Of a stretch of 28,896 bases of DNA, positions 9,327 to 16,280 are shown piece after piece (position 1 is the stretch's first letter; each line of letters opens with the position of its first letter). The position numbers and the translations under genes are program-made. This stretch comes from UBA4735 sp035935465 (GTDB lineage: Bacteria > Chloroflexota > Limnocylindria > P2-11E): positions 1 through 28,896 of the forward strand of contig DASYXA010000045.1 in the NCBI GenBank assembly GCA_035935465.1. The letters run 5' to 3'. Below the pieces are notes generated by a model, which saw only the letters and a list, made by a program, of their open reading frames with translations, did not search any database and was not told where the DNA came from.

Positions 9327-9643
9327 CGGCCTATCCGCGTGGGTGCGCGCGGACGCTGCGGCAGGGCGAGATCCTGCAAGCGCTTTCCGATCTCATCGTT
9401 TCCAGCCAGGAGGTCAAGGTCGGAATCGAGGCTGAGAACCGTGAGTACTCGGGACAACGTCGCCAGATTGACTGCCGGGTCGCCGTTCTCAAGGCGTCGC
9501 AAGGTTGGCCGCGAAACGCCAACGCGCGCGGCCATGGCCTCGGCCGAAACGTTTCGGCGAAGCCGTGCGTCCCGCAGACGCCGACCTAGGGCGACCAATG
9601 TCCGGTCGGTGCGAGGGAAGAGCGGCCGTGTCGTTCGTCCCAT
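9323..9643 (-). CDS. hipB: HipB-like XRE-family antitoxin and autorepressor
   Basis: A 106-residue DNA-binding protein with a Cro/C1-type helix-turn-helix at about residues 19-72: LGRRLRDARLRRNVSAEAMAARVGVSRPTLRRLE, then the XRE tail pattern NLATLSRVLTVLSL. It should neutralise HipA and repress the hipBA promoter. The C-terminal extension after residue 80 is short and basic. The start is ATG 9643, which directly follows a good minus-strand promoter, so the mRNA is probably leaderless. The gene and its promoter are less GC-rich than their neighbours, consistent with an imported module. Confidence 0.9.
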   Translation of the reverse strand: MGRTTRPLFPRTDRTLVALGRRLRDARLRRNVSAEAMAARVGVSRPTLRRLENGDPAVNLATLSRVLTVLSLDSDLDLLAGNDEIGKRLQDLALPQRPRAPTRIGR

Positions 9644-9650
9644 GGCTCAT

Positions 9651-9683
9651 ACTTTAGCCACTATCGCCGTTATTGACAATAGT
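9651..9683 (-). promoter_or_regulatory. hipBA promoter and probable HipB operators
   Basis: On the minus strand, TTGTCA (9679-9674) and TAAAGT (9656-9651) are separated by exactly 17 bases, a clear sigma70-type promoter. The expected transcription start falls at the hipB ATG. Two inverted repeats overlap it: TATTG-A-CAATA (9671-9681), which covers the -35 box, and ACTAT...ATAGT (9660-9664 with 9679-9683), which spans the spacer. These are plausible HipB binding sites. Confidence 0.65.
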
Positions 9684-9702
9684 ATGTTCCACAACCAGCA
9701 CA

Positions 9703-9738
9703 TCCGTTGAGCGACTCCGGCCTTGCGGAGATCCCCCG
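9703..9738 (+). repeat. Direct repeat, copy B
   Basis: This is the partner of 7951-7986: 32 of 36 bases identical, same strand and frame, start points 1752 bases apart. It lies just outside the hipBA promoter. Confidence 0.8.
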
Positions 9739-9778
9739 ATTCCTTCCGGGACCGTCGAGCCGGTACGTCGAGCGCTGA
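9703..9778 (+). pseudogene. Orphan 3' end of an ASCH-type gene
   Basis: In the frame ending at TGA 9776-9778 this stretch reads PLSDSGLAEIPRFLPGPSSRYVER. This is homologous to PLSDFGLAQIPRSFRYVES near the end of the ASCH gene at 7715, with a five-residue insertion. No start codon or ASCH core precedes it, so it is a remnant. Its stop lies one base from the stop of the convergent NTF2-like gene, as expected if it was the original end of the ASCH gene before hipBA was inserted. Confidence 0.65.
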
Positions 9779-9779
9779 C

Positions 9780-10118
9780 CTAGTTCGCGGGCCGCCAGGC
9801 GAATGAGACGTGGACGATCTTCTCGCCGTCAGTCTCGAAGGTCCAGGTCGTGAAGTTCGCGAAGTGGCCCGGCGACCGCGTGAGCCCGCGCAGGATGACG
9901 CTGTTCTCGTGGACCTCCTCCTCGCGCACCCGCCGGATGAATGGCGGGGCCATGCGGATGAGGCGCTTCGCCGCGTCCTTGCCCTGGAGCTCGGTCTCGC
10001 CCCCGGGCAGGACGACGGTCACGTCGTCGGCGCAGACCGACGCGGCCTTCTCCGGGTCGCCCGCCTCGAGCGCTTCCATGAACGTCTTCGCGGCCTGGAG
10101 TGGCGTCATCGTGCTCAT
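9780..10118 (-). CDS. NTF2-like (SnoaL/nuclear transport factor 2 fold) protein
   Basis: A 112-residue single-domain protein. It has the NTF2-fold pattern of N-terminal helices (TPLQAAKTFMEALEAGDPEKAASVCADDVTVVLPGG), a mid helix and a closing sheet ending FTTWTFETDGEKIVHVSFAWRP. Members are cone-shaped ligand pockets or small enzymes such as isomerases and polyketide cyclases; no catalytic Asp/His pair can be assigned with confidence. The ATG overlaps the stop of the upstream FolC-like gene (ATGA, 10118-10115), so the two are coupled. That pairing is the only clue to its role. Confidence 0.75.
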   Translation of the reverse strand: MSTMTPLQAAKTFMEALEAGDPEKAASVCADDVTVVLPGGETELQGKDAAKRLIRMAPPFIRRVREEEVHENSVILRGLTRSPGHFANFTTWTFETDGEKIVHVSFAWRPAN

Positions 10119-10906
10119 TCTCTCGCGGCGGCGGCCTGGGCTCCGAGCTCGACCCACTCGGTCCGCATCCTCACCCCGAGGGCCGCGACCGCGAGGGCCG
10201 TCACGATCCCCGTCGCGGCGAGGCCCGGATCGTCGGCCGTCCCGAGGGCCAATCCGGCGTAGCGCTCGTCGCCGACCGCCAGCTCCATCACCGAACCGGA
10301 CGCAGCAGCGACGAAGTCTCGGCCGCCGAGGACGTACGGCAACGGCCGGGCGCGCATCGCCCGGTCGATCCCCGACGGGTCTCGCGGCGCGAGGATGAAC
10401 GGACGGCGATCGGGCGCGTCCGCGATGGCCGATAGGACCGCGTCGTCGGACGCCGACGCGACCGCGATGACGTCGGGCAGCGCGCCGTGCAGCGGCGCGT
10501 GCGGGTCGAGCGACTCGTCGACGAGGAGCAGGACGCGGCGGCTCGCCTCGGCGTGTGCGACGAAGGCGGCGAGCGTCTCCGCATCGCGGCGCGAGAGCTG
10601 ACCGAGCTCGCGGTGCAGCGCGCTGAGCTGATACGCGGTCGCGGCGACAGAGGTGCCCGCGATCCCGAGCAGCAGGTCGTCGATCGGGTCGTCGATGGCC
10701 GCGACGGTCGCGCCCGCGGCCTCGAGCACGCCGCGGGCGTAGCGCGCGACGACCGGCGCGCCGCCGCCGCGGATGAGGCACACGAGGTACCGCACGTCGG
10801 GGCGGCCGAGGGCCTCCAGATACGCGCGCATCCGCGCCACCGTCGCGGCGCCGTCCGGCGCGTCGGGGAGCGTCGCAAGGAACTCCCGCACCAACGCCGC
10901 ATCCAC
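10115..10906 (-). CDS. FolC/Mur-ligase-like protein lacking the ATP-binding loop
   Basis: A 263-residue protein that follows FolC through its N-terminal and central domains. RMRAYLEALGRP matches FolC's 'RM-x-L-x-x-L-G-x-P', then YLVCLIRGGGAPVVARYARGV sits where FolC has its strand and GTNGKGS P-loop, followed by LEAAGATVA (FolC 'LxxAGYxVG'). RDFVAAASGSVMEL and the following helix GLAATGIVTALAVAALG match the later central domain. The Lys/Gly P-loop residues are absent, and the C-terminal glutamate-ligase domain is missing. It is probably not a ligase. GTG 10906 is chosen because ATG 10948 would overlap the divergent gene at 10927; both starts are possible. CATAAT (10921-10916) ten bases upstream suggests a leaderless transcript. 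Confidence 0.55.
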   Translation of the reverse strand: MDAALVREFLATLPDAPDGAATVARMRAYLEALGRPDVRYLVCLIRGGGAPVVARYARGVLEAAGATVAAIDDPIDDLLLGIAGTSVAATAYQLSALHRELGQLSRRDAETLAAFVAHAEASRRVLLLVDESLDPHAPLHGALPDVIAVASASDDAVLSAIADAPDRRPFILAPRDPSGIDRAMRARPLPYVLGGRDFVAAASGSVMELAVGDERYAGLALGTADDPGLAATGIVTALAVAALGVRMRTEWVELGAQAAAARE

Positions 10907-10926
10907 GCGAGGCGGATTATGGGTCG

Positions 10927-13062
10927 ATGCGGCGGCCGCTCGCGCCATACGCCATCACGTCGGCGCTGGTGGTCGTGGTGTCGCTCGCCCTCCTCGCGGG
11001 CGCGCTCGCGACCGGCGGGCTGCTCGAGGAGCGGATCGCGACCAGCGGCTCCCCGTCCGCGACCCCCTCGCGCGCGCCGGTCGAGCTCTCGCGCAGCGGG
11101 CGGATCGCCTACTGGCGCACGGATCCGAGCGGCGACATCCAGCTCTGGATGGCCGGCCTCGATGGCAGCGACCGCCGGGCGATCGCGACGGTCGACAGCC
11201 TGAGCCGCGTGCAGGCCACGCGCTGGTCGCCGGACGGCAACGCGATCGCGTGGCTCGACCGCGGCCAGGGGATCGTCGTCCAGCGCGTCGATCCCCCCAC
11301 CCGGTACGAGCTCCCGCTGCCGCGATCGGTGCTGGCGGCGAACGCGCGGCTCATCGACCTCGCCTGGTCCACCGACAGCGCGAGCCTGGCCGCGACGCTC
11401 CGCGGCGGCGCGCAGGGCATCCCGACGACGGAGACCGATGTCTACGTCGCGCCGGCGTCCGGCGGCGAGTGGCGCCGCGCGACGAGCCTCGGCAACGCCT
11501 TCCTCTCGCAGTGGATCTCGCCGACCGAGATCCTCATCCACACCGGCAACGGGATGATCGCGGTCCAGCGCGCCGACGGCATGGGCGGCCCCGCGCCGCT
11601 CACCGGCCTCGTCGCGACGTCACCGTTCGTCGGTGATGACGGCCGGATCTATTTCCTCGCCGGCCAGGTGGCGCCGACGATCCGCGACGCGACGGTACCG
11701 GTGATCAACGCCGGACAGGCCAGCGTCTGGAGCATGACGATCGACGGCGACGACGTGCGCCAGGAGCTGCCGCAGCGGTTCGACGATGTACGCCTGGTGA
11801 CCCGATGGTCGCCCGGCCGGTTCGTGGTGCACCAGGGCGCGAGCACCGCGCTCGCATTCCTCGCAGCGACCCAGCCCGGGGCGCTTGCGACGATCCCCGG
11901 CGTCATCGACCGGGTCGTGTTCTCGCCCGACCACCGGACCGCGATCGGCGTGAGCGCGTCGCGGATCGTGCGCTACGACACCGCGCGGCCCGAGGCGCCG
12001 GTCGTGCTGCTCGGCGATGTGACCCAGCCCGACGCGTGGTATCCGAAGACCCTGACGCTCGCGCACGCCTCGCCGCAACCGGCCAGCGCCAAGCCCGCCG
12101 TCCGCTACGTGTTCGCGATGCACGGCCTCCTCTGGGTGACCGACTACACGGGGGTGCCCCGCTTGGTCCGCGAGCTGCGGACGGACGATCGCAGCCTGCG
12201 GCGGCTCAGCGGCGTCGCCATACCGCAGTGGTCGCCGGGCGGCGATCGGATCCTCTATTTCGACGTGCTGACGAGCTCGTTCCGCGGCGCCGTCTTCGTG
12301 AGCGGTGTGACCGGGATGGGCGGCCGGCTGAGCGATCAGGACGCCGCCGGGCCGTTCCCGGTATGGACGCCGGACGGCAACGTCGCATATACGGATCTGA
12401 TCGGCTCGTTCGATTCCGCAGGGTTCGGCTCGGATGGCGAGGTGCGCGTCGTCATCCCGGCGAGCGGCGTGCGCGTCGCGACGTATCGCGCGCGCGAGGT
12501 CGCGTTCGGCGGCGGCAAGACATATCTGATCGATAACGGGAAGCTCAACATCGCGTTGCAGACCCGCACAGACCACTCGATCGTCGAACAGACGGCGACC
12601 GGTCCTAGGACGGTGGCGACCATGACGATGGTCGCGGCAGGCACGCAGTTCTCCGCCTCGCCGGCGCTCCAGCTCTCGATGCTCGGAACATCGGCCGACG
12701 GCACGTTGCTCTCCGTGCGGATGAGCCCTGCGACAGGCAACGTCGGCTTCATCTTCGCGATCCTTCGCGCGGCCGACGGCGCTCCGCTGCTCCAGAGCCC
12801 CGGCCAGGACGTCGCCGATGTCCGGTGGTCACCGAACGGCCATCTCATCGGCATGACATTGGCCAACATCCCGGTCGTGCGCGACGCGGAGACGGGTGCG
12901 ATCGTCGCATCCGCCGGCAGCGGCCGGTTCGCCGGCTGGTCGCCGGACGGGAAGTGGTTCTACGTCGCGCGCGACACCGGCCTTTACGCCCTGCCGCTCG
13001 CGGGCGGCGATCCGGTCCGGATCTCGGCGCTCGGCGTGCCGATCTCGACGACTACGCCCTGA
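10927..13062 (+). CDS. Membrane-anchored TolB/WD40-like beta-propeller protein
   Basis: A 711-residue protein with a basic start (MRRPLAPY), an uncleaved-looking membrane helix at about residues 10-31, then a short Ser/Pro linker and a long extracellular part. It contains repeated PD40-like blades, each with a W-S-P-D/G-G motif: RWSPDGNAIAWLD, LAWSTDSASLA, QWSPGGDRILYF, VWTPDGNVAYTD, RWSPNGHLIGMT and GWSPDGKWFYVA. No catalytic module follows the propeller, so a binding or scaffolding role at the cell surface is likely. It is divergent from the FolC-like gene, and its 3' end overlaps the convergent oxidoreductase gene by 11 bases. The N-terminus has no lipobox cysteine. Confidence 0.75.
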   Translation: MRRPLAPYAITSALVVVVSLALLAGALATGGLLEERIATSGSPSATPSRAPVELSRSGRIAYWRTDPSGDIQLWMAGLDGSDRRAIATVDSLSRVQATRWSPDGNAIAWLDRGQGIVVQRVDPPTRYELPLPRSVLAANARLIDLAWSTDSASLAATLRGGAQGIPTTETDVYVAPASGGEWRRATSLGNAFLSQWISPTEILIHTGNGMIAVQRADGMGGPAPLTGLVATSPFVGDDGRIYFLAGQVAPTIRDATVPVINAGQASVWSMTIDGDDVRQELPQRFDDVRLVTRWSPGRFVVHQGASTALAFLAATQPGALATIPGVIDRVVFSPDHRTAIGVSASRIVRYDTARPEAPVVLLGDVTQPDAWYPKTLTLAHASPQPASAKPAVRYVFAMHGLLWVTDYTGVPRLVRELRTDDRSLRRLSGVAIPQWSPGGDRILYFDVLTSSFRGAVFVSGVTGMGGRLSDQDAAGPFPVWTPDGNVAYTDLIGSFDSAGFGSDGEVRVVIPASGVRVATYRAREVAFGGGKTYLIDNGKLNIALQTRTDHSIVEQTATGPRTVATMTMVAAGTQFSASPALQLSMLGTSADGTLLSVRMSPATGNVGFIFAILRAADGAPLLQSPGQDVADVRWSPNGHLIGMTLANIPVVRDAETGAIVASAGSGRFAGWSPDGKWFYVARDTGLYALPLAGGDPVRISALGVPISTTTP

Positions 13063-13912
13063 CCCGCTCCATGAACCGACGGTACGCGGCGAGGTGCTCG
13101 TCCGGCGTCGTGAATCCCGCGCGCATCGTGTTCATCTCGAGGTCCGTCGCACCCATCGCGCGGAACCGCTCGGCCGCGCGCGACAGCTCGTCGTCGGTCA
13201 TCTTCGCGCCCATCCGGCACTCGAGGCCGACGTCATTCGGCTCACGTCCGGCCGCGCGCACCCACTCCCAGAACCGCGCGGCCAGGGCCGCGCCCTCGTC
13301 CGTCGGCGCGAAGTGCGCGAACAGGCCATCCCCCAGGCGCGCGACCCGGCGGAGCGCGATCTCGGTGTCGGCACCCATCCAGAGCGGGATCGGCCGGCGG
13401 ACGGGGAGCGGGTTCAGCCCCGCGCGATCCACGTGATGCCACGTCCCCTCGAACGTCACCGATGGCTCCGTCCAGAGTCGGCGCAGGAGCGCGATCTGCT
13501 CCTCGATGCGCTTGCCGCGGTCGTGGAAGTTCATCCCGAGCGCGTCGAACTCGACCCAGTTCCAGCCCACGCCCACGCCCAGGCGGAGCCGGCCGCCCGA
13601 CAACACGTCGATCGCGGCGGCCTGTTTCGCGACGAGCGCGGTCTGGCGCTGGGGGAGGATGAGCACGCCGGTCGAGAGCTCGAGCCGCGTCGTGATCGCC
13701 GCGGCGAACGAGAAGAGGACCATCACCTCGTGGAACGTCGAGTCGATCGTGTACGGTCCCGACCAGCCGGGACGCGCCGGGTCCGCGCCGAGCACGTGGT
13801 CGTACGCGACGAGGCCGTCGAAGCCCATCGCCTCCACGTCGCGGATGAACCGGGCGATGACCGTGCGGTCGGTGCCGATCTCGGTCTGGGGGAAGATGGC
13901 GTGAAGGCGCAT
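13052..13912 (-). CDS. LLM-class (luciferase-like) F420-dependent oxidoreductase
   Basis: A 286-residue TIM-barrel oxidoreductase. The start MRLHAIFPQTEIG, then MGFDGLVAYDHVLG, the ITTRLELSTGVLILPQRQ strand, KQAAAIDVLSGGRLRLGVGVGWNWVEFDALG and PLWMGADTEIALRRVARLGDG match the F420-dependent bacterial luciferase-like family. These enzymes use reduced F420 (or FMN) to reduce or oxidise small organics. The substrate is unknown. Start codons of this gene and the divergent cupin gene are separated by only two bases. Upstream GATACT, 8 bases before the ATG on the minus strand, may be a -10 box. Confidence 0.88.
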   Translation of the reverse strand: MRLHAIFPQTEIGTDRTVIARFIRDVEAMGFDGLVAYDHVLGADPARPGWSGPYTIDSTFHEVMVLFSFAAAITTRLELSTGVLILPQRQTALVAKQAAAIDVLSGGRLRLGVGVGWNWVEFDALGMNFHDRGKRIEEQIALLRRLWTEPSVTFEGTWHHVDRAGLNPLPVRRPIPLWMGADTEIALRRVARLGDGLFAHFAPTDEGAALAARFWEWVRAAGREPNDVGLECRMGAKMTDDELSRAAERFRAMGATDLEMNTMRAGFTTPDEHLAAYRRFMERVRA

Positions 13913-13914
13913 CG

Positions 13915-14208
13915 ATGCTGAGTATCGAGCAACGGCTCCGCCGCGAAGCCGACGACGTCCACGGCTGGTCGAACGGACCCGGCGATCGGTACGGGCGTCA
14001 CAGCCACGCCTACACGAAGATCCTCTACTGCGTCAGCGGGTCGATCGACTTCGCGCTGGACGACCGGGTCATCCAGCTGCGGCCGGGCGACCGGATGGAG
14101 CTGCCGGCGGGTACGGCACACGCCGCGACCGTCGGCCCCGAGGGATGCGCGTGCGTGGAGGGAAAGGCGCGCATGCAGGCGCGCGCCGACGGTGAGGCCG
14201 AGTGGTGA
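13915..14208 (+). CDS. Small single-domain cupin protein
   Basis: A 97-residue cupin_2-type beta-barrel. YGRHSHAYTKILYCVSGSIDF holds cupin motif 1 (H-x-H...G), and LRPGDRMELPAGTAHAATV holds motif 2 (PGD-x-x-x-x-PAGTxH), so His residues for a metal centre are present. Such small cupins act as sugar-phosphate isomerases, dioxygenases or binding domains, and the role here is not decided. GAAGG at 13903-13907 is a possible ribosome site. It lies head-to-head with the oxidoreductase gene and 22 bases before the aminotransferase start. Confidence 0.82.
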   Translation: MLSIEQRLRREADDVHGWSNGPGDRYGRHSHAYTKILYCVSGSIDFALDDRVIQLRPGDRMELPAGTAHAATVGPEGCACVEGKARMQARADGEAEW

Positions 14209-14216
14209 TGCCGGAC

Positions 14217-14222
14217 TAGACT
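14217..14222 (+). promoter_or_regulatory. -10-like hexamer before the aminotransferase gene
   Basis: TAGACT lies 8 bases before ATG 14231. There is no purine-rich ribosome site between them, so a leaderless or near-leaderless transcript is likely. Confidence 0.4.
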
Positions 14223-14230
14223 CGCGGCCC

Positions 14231-15454
14231 ATGGCCCGCCCGCTGGCAGCCCGGATGTCCCGCCTCGGCACGGAGACCGCGTTCGAGGTCCTCGCCAAGG
14301 CCCGCGCGCTCGAGGCCCAGGGCCGCGACATCATCCACCTCGAGATCGGCGAGCCGGACTTCGACACGCCGCCGTCGGTCGTGCAGGCCGGCCTCTCCGC
14401 GCTGCAGCGTGGCGAGACGCACTACACGCCGTCGGCCGGGATCCTCGAGCTGCGCGAGGCGATCGCGAGCCATCTGAACCGGACGCGGCATCTTGCCGTC
14501 GACCCGGGGCAGGTCATCGTCACTCCCGGCGCGAAGCCGATCATGTTCTTCGCGATGCTCGCCCTCCTCGACGCGGGCGACGAGGCGATCTACCCCGACC
14601 CCGGCTTCCCGATCTACTCGTCGATGATCTCGTTCGCCGGGGCGAAGGGCGTCCCGCTCACCCTGCGTGAGAAGAACGACTTCGATCCCGACCTCGACGA
14701 GCTGAAGACCCTCATCACCGATCGCACGAAGCTCATCGTCCTCAACAGCCCGAGCAACCCGACGGGTGGCGTGCTCTCGCAGAGCACGCTCAAGGAGATC
14801 GCGCACATCGCCCGAGCCCGTGACCTCTGGGTCCTCGCGGACGAGATCTACGCCGAGATCATCTACGACGGCAGCCACCACTCGATCATGCGTGAGGACG
14901 GCATGGCCGATCGCACGATCCTCCTCGACGGCTTCAGCAAGACCTTCGCGATGACCGGATGGCGCCTCGGCTACGGCGTGTTCCCATGGCCGCTGGTCGA
15001 GCCGGTGACGAAGCTCGTGACGAACTCGGTGTCGTGCACCGCGGCATTCACCCAGAAGGCCGGTGCCGCGGCGCTCGCGTCGCGGCCGCCGGAGGTCGCC
15101 GAGATGGTGAAGGCGTTCCGCGAGCGGCGCGATGGGGTCGTGCGCGGCCTCAACACGATCGACGGGATCAGCTGCCGCGAGCCCAAGGGCGCGTTCTACG
15201 TCTTCCCGAACATCGCCGGCCTCGGCCTCGGCGATTCGGCGACGGTGCAGGAGCGCATCCTGAACGAGGCCGGTGTGGCGACGCTCGCCGGGACGGCCTT
15301 CGGCGCGGGCGGCGAGGGCTACCTGCGACTGTCGTACGCGAACTCGCCGAAGAACCTGCTCGCGGCCGTGACCCGGATCCGAGAATGGGCCCACGCCGCG
15401 CGCCAGGGTCGGATGGTCGCGGCCGCGGGGAGCGTCACGGCGACCGACCGCTAG
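14231..15454 (+). CDS. Class I/II pyridoxal-phosphate aminotransferase (AspC-like)
   Basis: A 407-residue PLP enzyme of the aspartate/aromatic aminotransferase subgroup I. Visible are IIHLEIGEPDFDTP (35-48), the GETHYTPSAGILELREAIA block, NSPSNPTGG (172-180) with the substrate-contacting Asn, VLADEIYAEI (201-210) whose Asp204 holds the pyridine nitrogen, and LLDGFSKTFAMTGWRLGY (231-248), where Lys237 forms the Schiff base. GYLRLSYA near the end supplies the carboxylate-binding Arg. Start ATG 14231 fits the family N-terminus; ATG-like codons upstream would add an unrelated tail. The product likely transaminates aspartate or other amino acids. The gene ends 20 bases inside the convergent TetR gene. 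Confidence 0.93.
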   Translation: MARPLAARMSRLGTETAFEVLAKARALEAQGRDIIHLEIGEPDFDTPPSVVQAGLSALQRGETHYTPSAGILELREAIASHLNRTRHLAVDPGQVIVTPGAKPIMFFAMLALLDAGDEAIYPDPGFPIYSSMISFAGAKGVPLTLREKNDFDPDLDELKTLITDRTKLIVLNSPSNPTGGVLSQSTLKEIAHIARARDLWVLADEIYAEIIYDGSHHSIMREDGMADRTILLDGFSKTFAMTGWRLGYGVFPWPLVEPVTKLVTNSVSCTAAFTQKAGAAALASRPPEVAEMVKAFRERRDGVVRGLNTIDGISCREPKGAFYVFPNIAGLGLGDSATVQERILNEAGVATLAGTAFGAGGEGYLRLSYANSPKNLLAAVTRIREWAHAARQGRMVAAAGSVTATDR

Positions 15455-16043
15455 GGCCGATCCCGTCGATCACGAGGTCGACGATGTCCGACGCGAGCTG
15501 ATCCGCCGTCCGGCCGCCCGGCCGGGCGTCGCGCCCGATCCAGGGATCGATGAGGTTCAGCACCGCCTGCGCCGCGAACGCGGTGTCCATCGGCCGCAGC
15601 TCGCCCGAGCGCACGCCGTCGTCGAGGATCGACTGCACCGGCGAGAAGAAGTTGCGGAAGAACGCGCTCCGGGTCTGGCTCTGCTGATCGGTCGTGAGCC
15701 TGATCCCGCCCTCGCGCAGGAGCCGCGGCGCACTGCACTGCGCGCGGATGAGGTACGCGGACGCCGCGACGAGCCGCTCGCGCGCCGACGGGGACGCCCG
15801 GCTCGCGGTGCGCAGACCGCCACCGTGCTGCTCGAGGACGCTGCACACCATCTCGGTGAACAGGCCGCTCTTGTCCGCGAAGTAGTAGTAGAGGGTCGGC
15901 TTCGTGACCGCGGCATCGCGCGCGATGTCGTCGAGCGACGCGCCCCGGATCCCCCGCTCGCTCCAGAGGCGGTCGGCCGCCTGGAGGAGCCGCTCTTTGG
16001 TCAATCCGGGGCCGCGCCGGTTTCGCGGCCGTGGAGCGGGCAT
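15435..16043 (-). CDS. TetR/AcrR-family transcriptional regulator
   Basis: A 202-residue repressor. The N-terminal helix-turn-helix is canonical: RLLQAADRLWSERGIRGASLDDIARDAAVTKPTLYYYFADKSGLFTEMV (about 18-66), with the TxxxLYYYFxxKxxL recognition signature. The C-terminal helical domain, which would bind the inducer, is variable, as usual. The start ATG is preceded, on the minus strand, by TAGACT six bases away, and an 18-bp palindrome overlaps that box, so the protein almost certainly represses itself. The other target may be the surface-protein gene at 16281 or genes elsewhere. The 3' end overlaps the aminotransferase gene. Confidence 0.93.
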   Translation of the reverse strand: MPAPRPRNRRGPGLTKERLLQAADRLWSERGIRGASLDDIARDAAVTKPTLYYYFADKSGLFTEMVCSVLEQHGGGLRTASRASPSARERLVAASAYLIRAQCSAPRLLREGGIRLTTDQQSQTRSAFFRNFFSPVQSILDDGVRSGELRPMDTAFAAQAVLNLIDPWIGRDARPGGRTADQLASDIVDLVIDGIGPSGRSP

Positions 16044-16049
16044 CGGCTG

Positions 16050-16055
16050 AGTCTA
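16050..16055 (-). promoter_or_regulatory. -10-like hexamer of the TetR gene
   Basis: TAGACT on the minus strand ends six bases before the ATG at 16043, which is leaderless spacing. Its upstream end is inside the operator palindrome. Confidence 0.5.
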
Positions 16056-16070
16056 CCGACCGGTAGGTAG
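16053..16070. promoter_or_regulatory. TetR-type operator palindrome over the repressor promoter
   Basis: CTACCGACCGGTAGGTAG is an 18-bp inverted repeat with eight of nine base pairs matched and the TACCxACCGGTxGGTA style common for TetR/AcrR operators. It overlaps the first bases of the minus-strand -10-like TAGACT (16055-16050), so binding would block transcription of the tetR gene. Confidence 0.75.
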
Positions 16071-16280
16071 TGGTCCTCCCGGCGCCCGCCGGTAACGGGC
16101 GGCCGACGGCAGGGTCGCGATACCGCGAACGCCAGCGCTCGCACGCTCGCCGTTGCGCAGCTCGCGTCGTGTTGTGGCCGGCGCGTTACCGGTCGCGGGC
16201 CCGCACGGACGCGCTCCTGCTTCGTGAGACCGCCAACGACGTCCGGCTACCGGGCGAGAGAGGCACTGGAGGCTTGAAAG

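Noticed and set aside
7951..9738. The direct repeats as phage attachment sites
   Set aside because: No integrase, excisionase or tRNA is present, and the repeats are in-frame coding sequence diverged at four positions, so a homologous gene end explains them better.
10907..10948. ATG 10948 as the start of the FolC-like gene
   Set aside because: It would overlap the divergent propeller gene by 22 bases and adds an Ala-rich tail without FolC similarity; GTG 10906 fits better, though not proven.
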